Part shown: in pieces, positions 17,384 through 26,222 of the stretch
Numbering within the stretch: position 1 is the first letter of the stretch
Layout of the letters: each line of letters starts with the position of its first letter
Origin: Gammaproteobacteria bacterium
GTDB taxonomy: Bacteria; Pseudomonadota; Gammaproteobacteria; Pseudomonadales; Azotimanducaceae
Assembly: GCA_026706385.1 (NCBI GenBank)
Contig: JAPOYV010000077.1
Span: forward strand, 1 to 52,784
DNA: 52,784 nucleotides
Direction of reading: 5' to 3'
The notes under the pieces: model-generated
The model's database searches: none
Seen by the model: only the letters and a program-made list of their open reading frames with translations
Told to the model about the DNA's origin: nothing
Translations under genes and position numbers: made by a program

Positions 17384-18413
17384 TGTGCACCTTGATCGAG
17401 CGCGTCGACTTGTCGGCCGCGGTCTCGAAGGCGCTCTTGGCATCGTCGAGAGCGAAACGATGGGTCACCAGCGACCGCGCGAGGTCGGCGTAGTCGGCGA
17501 CGACGTCTAGGGCGATCGCGTAGTCGGCTCGGCCGTCGGTGGTGGCGTAGGTCATGGAGCCGACCAGTTCGGTTTCGCGTAGCGCGAACAAGAGCGGATT
17601 GATGTTCGCGGTCGGGTTGGTGAAGACGCCGAGCAACACGATGCGGCCCTTTGGCCGGACCACGCGCTGCGCCGTGAGGAGCGTATCGCCTGTGCCGCCC
17701 ACGGTTTCGACGGCGACGTCAATCGCCTGCAGCCGCGCGAGTTCCTTCATGCGCTCGACGCCGGACTCGTCGTCGCCAACGACCTCCGTAGCGCCCAAAC
17801 GGCGCGCGGCGTCTTGCTGGTGCGGGTGACGCGCCAGGACGATGACCTTGGCGCCGCACGCCCGTGCCGCCAACACGCCAGTCAGCCCGATCGTCCCGGC
17901 GCCGACGATGAACACCGTCTCATGTCCGCGCAACTTGACCTTGTTGAAGCCGTGCACCGAACACGCCAATGGCTCGGCCAACGCGGCGGCTTCGGCGTCG
18001 AGCCCGCTGGGTGCCTTGAAGGCCGTCTCGGCCGGAACGGTCGCTAGTTCGCTCATGCCTCCGTCCGCGTTCTCGCCCACGAGGCCGCGTTCGCCGCATA
18101 CGTGGTAGTCGCCGGAGACGCAGAACGGGCAGATGCCGCAACGCAGAAGCGGCTCGATGCCGACCAGGTCGCCCTCGCGGACGTGCTTGACGCCCGCGCC
18201 AACGGCGGTGACTGTGCCGGCGAACTCGTGGCCGGGGGTGATGCCGGGGTGTGCGGGGAACTGTCCTCTATAGAAGTGCAGGTCGGAGCCGCAGATCCCG
18301 GCGCTGCCCACCGCAAGCTGGACTTGCCCGTGTCCTGGGGCGGCCGGCGTCTTCGCCGTGATCTCGATGTCGAGGTCGTCGCTCCAGCGCGCGGCGGTGA
18401 CGGTTGCGGGCAT
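17370..18413 (-). CDS. Zinc-dependent alcohol/polyol dehydrogenase (MDR family)
   Basis: A 347-residue medium-chain dehydrogenase, closest in layout to L-idonate 5-dehydrogenase and sorbitol dehydrogenase. The catalytic zinc ligands C41 (GICGSD) and H62-E63 (GHEF) are present, as are the structural zinc cysteines C92, C95, C98 and C106. The Rossmann motif is VGAGTIGL. It would oxidise a sugar alcohol or related secondary alcohol with NAD(P); the substrate is not determined. The PEP-mutase-like gene is upstream on the same strand with a 14-base gap, so the two are probably cotranscribed. Confidence 0.87.
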   Translation of the reverse strand: MPATVTAARWSDDLDIEITAKTPAAPGHGQVQLAVGSAGICGSDLHFYRGQFPAHPGITPGHEFAGTVTAVGAGVKHVREGDLVGIEPLLRCGICPFCVSGDYHVCGERGLVGENADGGMSELATVPAETAFKAPSGLDAEAAALAEPLACSVHGFNKVKLRGHETVFIVGAGTIGLTGVLAARACGAKVIVLARHPHQQDAARRLGATEVVGDDESGVERMKELARLQAIDVAVETVGGTGDTLLTAQRVVRPKGRIVLLGVFTNPTANINPLLFALRETELVGSMTYATTDGRADYAIALDVVADYADLARSLVTHRFALDDAKSAFETAADKSTRSIKVHIKPN

Positions 18414-18427
18414 AGGTGCCTCCTCGT

Positions 18428-19294
18428 CTATTCCGGGTCTTCTGGGCGCTCGGTGGTGGCGTCCTCGATGGCGTAGAGCGGGCCCAAGCCCGCGAGTTCG
18501 GCCAGCGTTCGATAAGTCGCCGTGATCTCAGCACGGTCGGTCCCCGTCGTTCCGGTCCGCATGAACTGCCCATACGCAGCCTGGATTGCCTTGACCGCCA
18601 CAACCTGCGCCGTGAACGGATCGATCACCAGGCGCCAGCCCATCGCTTGCCAGTCGGCCCGGCTCCGTAAGTCGAGAGAGGTGATCGAAGCCAGCGGGCC
18701 GTTGATGCGCTTGGGCGCCTCGGCCCACTGCTCGTCCGTCGTCGGCATCAGCATGAGTATGTCCGCACCGGCCTCGCGGTAGAGGTTCGCGCGCTCGACG
18801 GCAGCGTCGAAGGATTCGTTGCGGACCGCGCCGGTGCGGGCGATGACGAGGAAGTCGTCGTCCTGGCGCGCCTTGACCGCGTATTCCACCTTGGCCGCCA
18901 TTTCGTCGGGCGGGATCAGGTGCTCGATTCCCCGGTGATGGCTAACCCGCTTCGGTGCCACCTGGTCCTCGATCTCGATGGCTGCCGCGCCCGTCGCCTC
19001 GACCTCCGTGATCGTCCGTGCGACATGGACCGCATCCCCGAAGCCGACGCCCCCGTCGGCGATCACCGCAGCATCGCATCCGGCGACGACATGGCGGGTC
19101 GTGTCGGCCAGCTCGGACAGAGAGAGTAAGGCCTCACTTACGCCGTAGGAGTAGCCCAGTGCGCCTCCACTGACGTAGACGGCGTCGAACCCCGCGCGCA
19201 CGGCGATGCGCGCGGTCAGGGCATCCAAGGCCAGTGGCGCGAAGACGACCTCGCCGGCCGTGATTGCTTCGCGCAGTTTCGTTCGCGGTTGCAT
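18428..19294 (-). CDS. Isocitrate lyase/PEP mutase superfamily protein, oxaloacetate decarboxylase-like
   Basis: A 288-residue TIM-barrel enzyme of the isocitrate lyase/phosphoenolpyruvate mutase superfamily. The metal-binding region IEIEDQ (106-111) is present, and so is the N-terminal YVSGGALGYS. The lyase catalytic cysteine, normally in a KRCGH-type loop, is absent: here the loop reads PKRVSHHRG (115-122). It should therefore not cleave isocitrate or methylisocitrate. A C-C or P-C cleaving activity on an oxaloacetate-like acid is more likely. The frame runs to 19582, but ATG at 19294 (MQPRTKLREA) is the natural start. It lies 109 bases divergent from the serine hydrolase. Confidence 0.82.
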   Translation of the reverse strand: MQPRTKLREAITAGEVVFAPLALDALTARIAVRAGFDAVYVSGGALGYSYGVSEALLSLSELADTTRHVVAGCDAAVIADGGVGFGDAVHVARTITEVEATGAAAIEIEDQVAPKRVSHHRGIEHLIPPDEMAAKVEYAVKARQDDDFLVIARTGAVRNESFDAAVERANLYREAGADILMLMPTTDEQWAEAPKRINGPLASITSLDLRSRADWQAMGWRLVIDPFTAQVVAVKAIQAAYGQFMRTGTTGTDRAEITATYRTLAELAGLGPLYAIEDATTERPEDPE

Positions 19295-19403
19295 GGTCCG
19301 AAGCGTACGACATAGCACCTCGCCGTGGCGACGCGTGTTTCGCTGCGCAACGCGTGCACAGGCCGGGAGTCGGGTATGCTCACAGCCGATTGAGGGAGAG
19401 ACG

Positions 19404-20629
19404 ATGGGTAACGGGTTTTCGGCTGATCGGCTGGCGCGCATCGGACGCCACATCGACCGGTACGTCGAGGAAGGCAAGTTCCCCGGCGCGATGTGCTTGG
19501 TTTCCCGGGGCGGCGAAGAAGCGTTCTTCCACGTCTGCGGGCTCCGCGACGTGGATCGCGAGCGCCCGTACGAGCGGGACACGGTCGTGCGCCTCTACTC
19601 GATGACCAAGCCCGTGGCGAGCGTCGCGCTCATGATGCTCTACGAGGAAGGCCGGTTTCAGCTCGACGACCCGGTGTCCAAGTACATCGAGAGCTGGGCG
19701 GACCTCGAAGTCTACGACCACACCGTCGAGGCACGCGGAGTCTCGGCCGCGGCCGGGGTCGAAGAGCGCTACGTCACGGTCAAGCCCGAGTCGCCCATGA
19801 CGATCAAGCACCTGCTCACCCACACGTCGGGCTTGAGCTACGGCTTTGCGGGCGACCACCCTGTTGAGGCCATGTACGCCCACGCCAAGGTGACCTTGGT
19901 ACCGGAACGCTCAACGACATGGTGGACAAGCTCGCTGGCATTCCGCTCAAGTTCTCCCCCGGCACCAAGTGGAACTACGGCGTATCGACGGACGTCTGCG
20001 GCTACCTGGTGGAGCAGTTCTCCGGCCAGGCCCTCGATGAGTTCGTGGCCGAGCGCATCACCGGCCCGCTGAACATGCCGGACTCGGGCTTTCACGTCCG
20101 CGCCGAAGCGGCGGACCGTTTCGCGGCGTGCTACCAGTACGTCGCGCCGTCCACCTACCGCTTGCAGGACGACCCGGAGGGCTCGCGCTACCACCAGCGA
20201 CCGGCCTTTTTCTCCGGCGGTGGCGGCATGGTGGGCACGATCGACGACTACCACCGCTTTGCACGCATGCTGCTGGCCAAGGGCGAACTGGGCTCCGAGC
20301 GGCTCCTCGGCCGCAAGACGGTAGAGTACATGGCGAGCAACCACCTGCCGGGCAACTGCGATCTCGCCGCCATGGGCCAAGCGACGTTCACCGAGACCCC
20401 CTACGAAGGCATAGGCTTTGGCCTCGGGTTCTCGGTCGTCGTCGACCCGGCCGCCGCCAACGTTCTCGACTCGCCCGGCGAATTCGCTTGGGGCGGCGCC
20501 GCGAGCACCTATTTCTGGGTCGACCCACAAGAGGAGGTCATCGTCGTGTTCCTGACGCAATTGCTGCCGTCGTCCACCTACCCCATCCGGCGCGAATTGA
20601 AGACGCTGGTGTACCAGGCGCTTGTATGA
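19404..20629 (+). pseudogene. Serine hydrolase (class C beta-lactamase family), frameshifted
   Basis: A penicillin-binding/beta-lactamase-fold serine hydrolase split over two frames. The first part starts at ATG 19404 behind GAGGGAGAG and contains the nucleophile motif S66-M-T-K69, then HTSGLSYGF. Around 19896-19900 the frame is lost. Inserting one G after TTGG restores LGTGTLNDMVDKLAG and joins the second part, which carries WNYGVSTD and runs to the TGA at 20627-20629. Everything else is intact and the operon continues with an ATGA overlap. This may be a real one-base deletion or a base missing from the assembly. If repaired, it is an esterase or beta-lactamase-like enzyme of about 409 residues without an obvious signal peptide. 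Confidence 0.82.
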
Positions 20630-21498
20630 GCGCCCGCGGCCGGGAGCGCGAGGGCGAAGCCCTCGCAAGCAAAAGCCGTATCAACGGCGCGATCGCCAAG
20701 CTTGAGAAAGGCAAACCCGTGTTCTACACCGGCGGGCACGGCGGTATGCCGCTCGACTTCGAGGCGGGCGTGCAGATGGCCGATACCTGGGGGGACTACA
20801 TCAACGTCGGCATGGAGCACGGCCCTCTCGACCTCGCGGGCTTGACCCAGTTCATGAAGGGCATGGCGTCCGTGCGCACGCCAACGGTTCCCGTGCTCGT
20901 GGAGTTGCCGTTCGAAGGCCGGAGCCCCGAGATGGTTCAGTTCAACGCATGGCAGGTCCGCCAACTGCTCACTGCGGGTGTACATGGCTTCCTGCTTTGT
21001 CATGCCGAGACGCCGGACGCGGTGGCGGCGGTGGTGGACGCGATGCGCTACACCTTTCGCGGCGGCACGCGCGGTTCCGGTGGCCAGGGTACGGCGGCGG
21101 CGATCTGGGGAGTTAGCGGCGCGGAATACGTGGAACGCGCCGATCCATGGCCGCTCAATCCGGATGGCGAGTTGCTGCTGGGCTTGAAGATCGAGAATCG
21201 CCGCGCATTGGAGAACGCCGAGCGCACCGCCAAGGTGCCTGGTGTCGCTTTCGCCGAGTGGGGGCCCGCGGACATGTCCATGTCGCACGGCTACCGCGGC
21301 GAGGGTGCCGACTTCGAGAGGCCCGAGCTCCGGGCGGCGAGGCAGCGCGTATTCGATGCCTGCAAAGCCGCAGGCGTTCCGTTCTTGGATGGCTGCACCG
21401 AGGAGAACCTCGAGGAGAAAGTGGCTGAGGGCGTGCGCGTCATTCCCGGCACGCCGGAACTCAAGGCGTTCGCGGAGACGCTCAAAGGGTCGCATTAG
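20626..21498 (+). CDS. HpcH/HpaI aldolase/citrate lyase family protein
   Basis: A 290-residue TIM-barrel aldolase of the HpcH/HpaI family, which reversibly splits 2-oxo acids with a divalent metal. Recognisable parts are GGHGGMPLDFEAGVQMADTW, VELPFEGRSPEMVQ, LLCHAETPDAV and LKIENRRALEN, where the metal-binding acidic residues are expected. The longer open frame begins inside the serine hydrolase. ATG at 20626 forms an ATGA overlap with that gene's stop and is the probable start. GTG of the next gene follows its stop directly. The substrate is not determined. Confidence 0.82.
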   Translation: MSARGREREGEALASKSRINGAIAKLEKGKPVFYTGGHGGMPLDFEAGVQMADTWGDYINVGMEHGPLDLAGLTQFMKGMASVRTPTVPVLVELPFEGRSPEMVQFNAWQVRQLLTAGVHGFLLCHAETPDAVAAVVDAMRYTFRGGTRGSGGQGTAAAIWGVSGAEYVERADPWPLNPDGELLLGLKIENRRALENAERTAKVPGVAFAEWGPADMSMSHGYRGEGADFERPELRAARQRVFDACKAAGVPFLDGCTEENLEEKVAEGVRVIPGTPELKAFAETLKGSH

Positions 21499-22197
21499 GT
21501 GCAGCTTGACAACCCCGCCTGGCTCGCCTTGAGCGGCGAGCAGCGCGAATTCGGCTTGGTAGGCGAACGCGCGGCGCGCTACCAGGTCGATGTCTCGCCG
21601 ATTGCGGCAGTCGCAGACCAGAGCGCGGAAGCCTTGCAGGAATTGGCGGGATTCGTCGAACCCGGCCAAGCCGTGGCCGTCGTTGATCCAGGGAAACCGC
21701 CCGAGGATCTTTGGCGCCTCGCCACGGTGGTCCCGCTGACGCAGTGGTACTGCCCGGATCCCGTGCACGAACAAGAGACGGACCTGGATTGGGTGGAACT
21801 CGGGGACGCGGAGGCCGCCGAGATGTACCGGCTGGTCAAGGAAACAGACCCGGGACCGTTCGAGCGCAGGACGCACCTGCTCGGCGACTACGTTGGCGTC
21901 ATCCGCGACGGCAACTTGGTAGCGATGGCGGGTGAGCGGATATGTATCGCCGCCGAAGGCGGCGCGACGGGTTACCGGGAGGTGAGCGCCGTCTGCACCG
22001 ATCCCGAGTTCACGGGCCGGGGCTTTGCGCAGGTGCTGGTCCGCGAAATTGCCTTGCGCCAACAGCGCCTCGGCTGCGTACCGTTCCTGCATGTGCGGAT
22101 CGGCAGCCCGGCGGAGCGGCAAGCGTCGCGCGTTTACGAGAAGGTCGGCTTCGTCCGCCGCAAGGACGTTGGAATGTCCATACTGGTGCGCCTATGA
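21499..22197 (+). CDS. GNAT family N-acetyltransferase
   Basis: A 232-residue protein with a C-terminal GNAT (FR47-like) domain. EVSAVCTDPEFTGRGFAQ holds the strand and acetyl-CoA pyrophosphate loop, and ASRVYEKVGFVRRKD is the usual C-terminal signature. The N-terminal 100 residues (QSAEALQELAGF, VVPLTQWYCPDP) look like a separate small domain seen in this subgroup. The start is GTG at 21499 with no gap after the aldolase stop; the stop overlaps the next start as ATGA. The acetyl acceptor is unknown. Confidence 0.83.
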   Translation: MQLDNPAWLALSGEQREFGLVGERAARYQVDVSPIAAVADQSAEALQELAGFVEPGQAVAVVDPGKPPEDLWRLATVVPLTQWYCPDPVHEQETDLDWVELGDAEAAEMYRLVKETDPGPFERRTHLLGDYVGVIRDGNLVAMAGERICIAAEGGATGYREVSAVCTDPEFTGRGFAQVLVREIALRQQRLGCVPFLHVRIGSPAERQASRVYEKVGFVRRKDVGMSILVRL

Positions 22198-23174
22198 GCG
22201 AGAACGCGACGCTCCAGGAGCCGCCAGCGCGCAAATCGCCCTGGGCGCTCGCTTTCCGCGTCGCCACGTGGATCCTGGCGGCCGGGTGCTTCTATCTCGT
22301 CTACACGCGCATGGAAGTGGCGGCTGCGCGCGACAGCCAGACGGTTTGGCAATACCTCGTGGCGTTCTTCGCCGGCGCGGACTGGGCGTTCTGGCTCGCC
22401 CTTATGATTCCCTACTCCGTGTTCTTCTTCCTCGTGGACAGCCACGCCACATGGCGCGTCATCCGCTGGTTCAACGCGCCGGATCTCAAGCTCGGCAACG
22501 TTCTGCCGATCCGGGCAAGCGCCTACATCCTGTCCTTGGTGAACGAACAGGTCGGCAAGGGCGCCATGTCCCTCTACCTGCTCAAGACCTACGAGGTTCC
22601 GGGTTGGCGCGCCCTATCGAGCATGATCTTCCTCGGTCTGATCGAGATCTACCAACTGCTCCTCTTCTCGGCGATCGGTGTGGCCGCGAACTTCGACCTC
22701 GTGCGCGAGGCATCCACCGTGCTGCCGCTGTCTGTTATCCTGCCGTCCATCATGATCGTCGCCGCGCTGTACCTGCCGGTGCACATCGCGTATTTCCGTA
22801 CGGGCAGCGGCGGCTTGCGGGAAACGAACATCCTGACCGCGTTCCGGCAGGCGCGGCCGATCCACTACCTGCTGGTGGTCCTCTTCAAGGCGCCGAACCT
22901 GATCGGCGCCGTCATCGTCTACACCTTCGCGTTGGAGCTGTTCCAGGTCGACGTGAGCCTGGGCCAGATGCTGGCCTTCCTGCCGGTGATCTTCCTTGCG
23001 GCTGCGCTGCCGCTGCCGTTCCATGCCGGCGCGCTGCTGCTGTGGACGGTGCTGTTCCCGGACTACCCGGAGGTCGCCGCCTTCAGCTTCGTGATGCACA
23101 CGTTCTTTGTCCTCTTCAACGCCAGTATTGGCGTCCTGTTCCTGCCGCGCGCCAACAAGGAGCTCTTCGGCTGA
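22194..23174 (+). CDS. Polytopic membrane protein, function unknown
   Basis: A 326-residue integral membrane protein with roughly seven or eight hydrophobic segments, for example about 22-38, 60-80, 145-165 and 175-205. It resembles the membrane part of lysylphosphatidylglycerol synthase and YbhN-like proteins only loosely (NEQVGKGAMSLYLLKTY, then EIYQLLLFSAIG), and I do not assign it. It overlaps the GNAT gene by ATGA and the Nramp-like gene by TGATG. Obligate coupling to a transporter suggests a joint membrane function. Confidence 0.72.
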   Translation: MSENATLQEPPARKSPWALAFRVATWILAAGCFYLVYTRMEVAAARDSQTVWQYLVAFFAGADWAFWLALMIPYSVFFFLVDSHATWRVIRWFNAPDLKLGNVLPIRASAYILSLVNEQVGKGAMSLYLLKTYEVPGWRALSSMIFLGLIEIYQLLLFSAIGVAANFDLVREASTVLPLSVILPSIMIVAALYLPVHIAYFRTGSGGLRETNILTAFRQARPIHYLLVVLFKAPNLIGAVIVYTFALELFQVDVSLGQMLAFLPVIFLAAALPLPFHAGALLLWTVLFPDYPEVAAFSFVMHTFFVLFNASIGVLFLPRANKELFG

Positions 23175-24601
23175 TGGAAACGTTGAAAATCCCGCCTCTC
23201 AAGCAAGCCGACATGCCGGAACGGACGTCGAGCTTCTGGAAGATGACCGGCCCCGGTGCGGTGATGATCGGCATGGCGATCGGCTCGGGCGAGCTGATCC
23301 TGTGGCCGTGGATTACCGCCAAGTTCGGCACCGAGATGATGTGGGCGGCCGCGCTCGGCGTCTTCATGCAGCTTTGGATCAACATCGAGATCGGGCGCTG
23401 GGCCGTGGCGACGGGCGAGAGCCCGCTGACCGGCTTCGCGCGGCTCTCCAAGCTCTGGGTGTACTTCTTCCTGCTCCTGCTGTTCGTCGGCGCGTTCCTG
23501 CCCGGCTGGGGGCGAGCAACCGGGACGGCGATCAAGATTCTCATCCTCGGCGAGGACGGCTGGGGGCCGGACTGGTTCTGGACGGCGGTGGTTTTCGCCA
23601 TTGCGCTCGCCATCGTGTTCGGGCCGAAGCGCATCTACCAGTCCATCGAGCGCTCGATCATCTTCATGGTGCTTGTGATCGTGATCGGCTTGCTGGTCGT
23701 CGCATTCAGCATCGGCACGCTCGACGATGTCGGCAACATGCTCGGCGGCATCCTGAACTTCGGGCAGATCACCCTCGACGACGAGTTCACCTTCCACCGT
23801 TTCTTCGGCGCCTTCGTGTTCGCGGGCGCCGGCGGCTTGGGCAACCTGTTCTATGCCTACTACCTGCGCGACAAGAACATCGGCATGGGCGCGCGCATTC
23901 CCGTGCTCCTGAACCCGTTGCGCGAGGCGCAGACCGGCGCGAGTGAGATCGGCTTCAAGTTCCCGGTGACGGACGAGAACGTGCAACGGTTCCGCGCATG
24001 GTTCCGCTTCGTCGTGCAGGACTCCACCATCTTCTTCTGGATCGCCAACACGTTCACGATGTTCCTGTTCATGTTCGGGGCCCTGGTTGTCCTCTTCCCC
24101 GCAGGCATAGTGCCGCAGGAGGGCCAACTCGTCTGGGACCTCGCCAAGATCCTGGAAGGCACGATGGGCATCCAGGGGCGCTACCTGTTCCTGATCATCG
24201 GCATCGCGGCGCTGTTCAGCAGCGTTCTGGCCGGGCTCGACGGCGGCGTGCGGATCTGGGTCGACCTCCTGCACACCAACTTCAAGGCCGCGCACCGGTT
24301 CGCGGCGAACAAGATCTACTTCTGGCTGGCCGTCGGTCTGTCCGCGTTGGGCGTACTCGCGACCTGGTTCTTCGAGTACTTCGACGTCACCGCCCTCGAT
24401 TTCTTCTTCATCAGCGCCATGCTGAGCGGGTTCGCGATGGCGGCCTATGTCCCGACCGTGCTCTACATGAACTTGAAGCACCTGCCGGAACCGGTGCGCC
24501 CGAAGCCGATCAACATCCTCATGGTGTCCATTGGCGCAGCGACCTACATCAGCTTCGCGGTGTACACGGTGGCGGCGAAGGTGATCGAGGTCATGGGCTG
24601 A
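23174..24601 (+). CDS. Nramp-related transporter lacking canonical metal-binding motifs
   Basis: A 475-residue transporter with about eleven membrane segments and Nramp-like organisation. The N-terminal TGPG at 25-28 aligns with the start of Nramp helix 1. Canonical DPGN, which coordinates Mn or Fe, is replaced by GSGE (37-40). The helix 6 MPHN motif corresponds to GLGN (about residues 219-222). The LeuT-type fold is probably kept, but a transition-metal substrate is doubtful; Mg or an organic substrate is possible. It ends the coupled chain of five genes that begins at 19404. The EamA gene follows after a short gap. Confidence 0.8.
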   Translation: METLKIPPLKQADMPERTSSFWKMTGPGAVMIGMAIGSGELILWPWITAKFGTEMMWAAALGVFMQLWINIEIGRWAVATGESPLTGFARLSKLWVYFFLLLLFVGAFLPGWGRATGTAIKILILGEDGWGPDWFWTAVVFAIALAIVFGPKRIYQSIERSIIFMVLVIVIGLLVVAFSIGTLDDVGNMLGGILNFGQITLDDEFTFHRFFGAFVFAGAGGLGNLFYAYYLRDKNIGMGARIPVLLNPLREAQTGASEIGFKFPVTDENVQRFRAWFRFVVQDSTIFFWIANTFTMFLFMFGALVVLFPAGIVPQEGQLVWDLAKILEGTMGIQGRYLFLIIGIAALFSSVLAGLDGGVRIWVDLLHTNFKAAHRFAANKIYFWLAVGLSALGVLATWFFEYFDVTALDFFFISAMLSGFAMAAYVPTVLYMNLKHLPEPVRPKPINILMVSIGAATYISFAVYTVAAKVIEVMG

Positions 24602-24671
24602 CGGGCCGCCGAGGTCTCACCGCGTCGCGTCTATGGGCGAACAGCGGCCGAACAGGTCGCGCCGTCGCGAC

Positions 24672-25616
24672 ATGACGGCCCGTGCAGGCGAGTCTGACGT
24701 TCCTGGGCGTACCGCCGCCCACGCCTACGCCTGTCTCGCCTTCACATCGGTCTGTTTCGGCGCGAACACGACGTTCGCCAAGCTGGTCGTGGGCGAGGTT
24801 TCGCCGATGATGGTGGTGGCGTTGCGCTGGCTGCTGGTCGTCGTGCTGCTAGTCGCCTTCAACAGGAGATCCCTGGCCCGGGACTGGCCGAACCTGAAGC
24901 CCCACCTGGGGTACCTCTTCGCCATGGGCGCCCTCGGGTTTGCCGCGTTCAACGGCCTGTTCTACATCGCCGCGCATTACACGACGGCCGTCAACATGGG
25001 CATCATCCAGGGCGTGCTGCCGGTGTTGGTGCTGGCCGGGGCGTGGCTCGCGTTCCGGACACCGGCGCGCGCCCTGCAGTGGGTCGGTGCCGCGGTAACG
25101 TTGGCCGGCGTCGTCGTGGTGGCCTCCGCCGGAGACGTGGAGCGCCTGCTACGACTGCGCTTCAATGACGGGGACCTGCTGGTGTTGCTCGCGGCCCTGT
25201 TCTACGCCGGCTACACGGTGGGATTGCAGCGGCGTCCAGCATCGACCGCGCTTGGCCTCTTCACCGTGCTCGCGGCATCGGCCTTTCTGGCGTCCCTTCC
25301 GATGGTGGCGGCGGAAGCCTGGCTCGGCAAGTTCCAGGCACCGACCTTGCGCGGATGGGTCGTGGTCGCGCTGGTCGCCCTGTTCCCGTCGTTTCTCGCG
25401 CAGATCCTGTTCATTCGGGGCGTCGAAATCATCGGACCCGGCCGCGCGGGGATCTTCCTCAATCTCGTACCGGTGTTTGCGGCGGTGATCGCGGTCGTGT
25501 ACCTCGGCGAGCGGTTCCACGTCTATCACGGGGTAGCGCTCGCACTCGTGCTCGGCGGCATCTGGCTCGCGGAGCGCAATGCAGGCAGGACGCGAAAGCG
25601 GGGGGACCCTACATGA
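24672..25616 (+). CDS. DMT superfamily permease with two EamA domains
   Basis: A ten-helix drug/metabolite transporter of the EamA family, about 314 residues. Two homologous five-helix halves are visible: one starts at FTSVCFGANTTFAKL and the second at DLLVLLAALFYAGYTVGLQ. Each half ends in a characteristic segment (WVGAAVTLAGVVVV; VYHGVALALVLGGIWLAE). It probably exports a small metabolite. The start is uncertain: ATG at 24633 adds 13 basic residues, and ATG at 24672 gives a more typical N-terminus; neither has a strong ribosome-binding site. It follows the Nramp-like gene by 31-70 bases and could be the last gene of that operon. Confidence 0.84.
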   Translation: MTARAGESDVPGRTAAHAYACLAFTSVCFGANTTFAKLVVGEVSPMMVVALRWLLVVVLLVAFNRRSLARDWPNLKPHLGYLFAMGALGFAAFNGLFYIAAHYTTAVNMGIIQGVLPVLVLAGAWLAFRTPARALQWVGAAVTLAGVVVVASAGDVERLLRLRFNDGDLLVLLAALFYAGYTVGLQRRPASTALGLFTVLAASAFLASLPMVAAEAWLGKFQAPTLRGWVVVALVALFPSFLAQILFIRGVEIIGPGRAGIFLNLVPVFAAVIAVVYLGERFHVYHGVALALVLGGIWLAERNAGRTRKRGDPT

Positions 25617-25655
25617 GCGTAGATCGAGACAAGGTCGCGGTTGGCGCGTCCGGCG

Positions 25656-26222
25656 TCACCGCCTGACAAGGGAATCCCAGGTGGCGACCCGGGTGTCGTC
25701 GGGGCCGACGCACTCGGTCAGCCAGTGGCGTATGTAGTCTTGGTCCAGGTCTTCGGGACCGATTTCCATCAGCCGCTCGATGTCGACGATGTCCTTTTGA
25801 CGATTGAACAGTAGCTTCAGGACAACGAGATCCTCGGCCGAGAGGATGGGCACGCGCTTGCCTAGCAGGTCGACCAGCCGAGTTCGGTGGGAAGCGGTCT
25901 CCTGGAGAGGTATCGAGTTGAAAAAGAGGTCGAGCCGGCAGCCACGATGTTCCAGGAACAGGTCGCCGAGAGCGGCGATGGCTTCACGAGCAGCGACGAG
26001 ATCCAAGGGGATGCCGTAGGCGGCCAGCGCTTCGAGGGTCGCCTCGGGAGCATCGGCCGCGACAAAGACATTCATGTCGACATCGAGTGTTCCTCTCGGT
26101 TCGGCATGAAATCCAAACGCGATCGCGCCGCCAATTGCGTGTTGGATACCTGCGTCCTGCAGGCATGCGGACACCTCAACCGCCAGTTCGGGCGGTGTCA
26201 AATGGCGCGAGCGACCCGCCAC
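25656..26222 (-). CDS. Nucleotidyltransferase-fold protein (AbiEii/MNT-like)
   Basis: A 188-residue protein with a DNA polymerase-beta-like nucleotidyltransferase fold. The GGAIAFGFHAEPRGTLDVD segment provides the helix-turn and the DxD metal motif (D47-x-D49). The C-terminal SAEDLVVLKLLFNRQKDIVDIERL is typical of proteins in the AbiEii and related toxin groups. Its start is GTG at 26222, 25 bases inside a small upstream gene on the same strand, so the two are coupled. Toxin-antitoxin function is inferred only from fold and pairing. It is convergent with the EamA gene. Confidence 0.72.
   Translation of the reverse strand: MAGRSRHLTPPELAVEVSACLQDAGIQHAIGGAIAFGFHAEPRGTLDVDMNVFVAADAPEATLEALAAYGIPLDLVAAREAIAALGDLFLEHRGCRLDLFFNSIPLQETASHRTRLVDLLGKRVPILSAEDLVVLKLLFNRQKDIVDIERLMEIGPEDLDQDYIRHWLTECVGPDDTRVATWDSLVRR

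Noticed and set aside
23063-24481. 472-codon minus-strand frame opposite the Nramp-like gene.
   Set aside because: Antisense shadow: composition is dominated by charged residues and proline, and the plus-strand gene has clear membrane topology.
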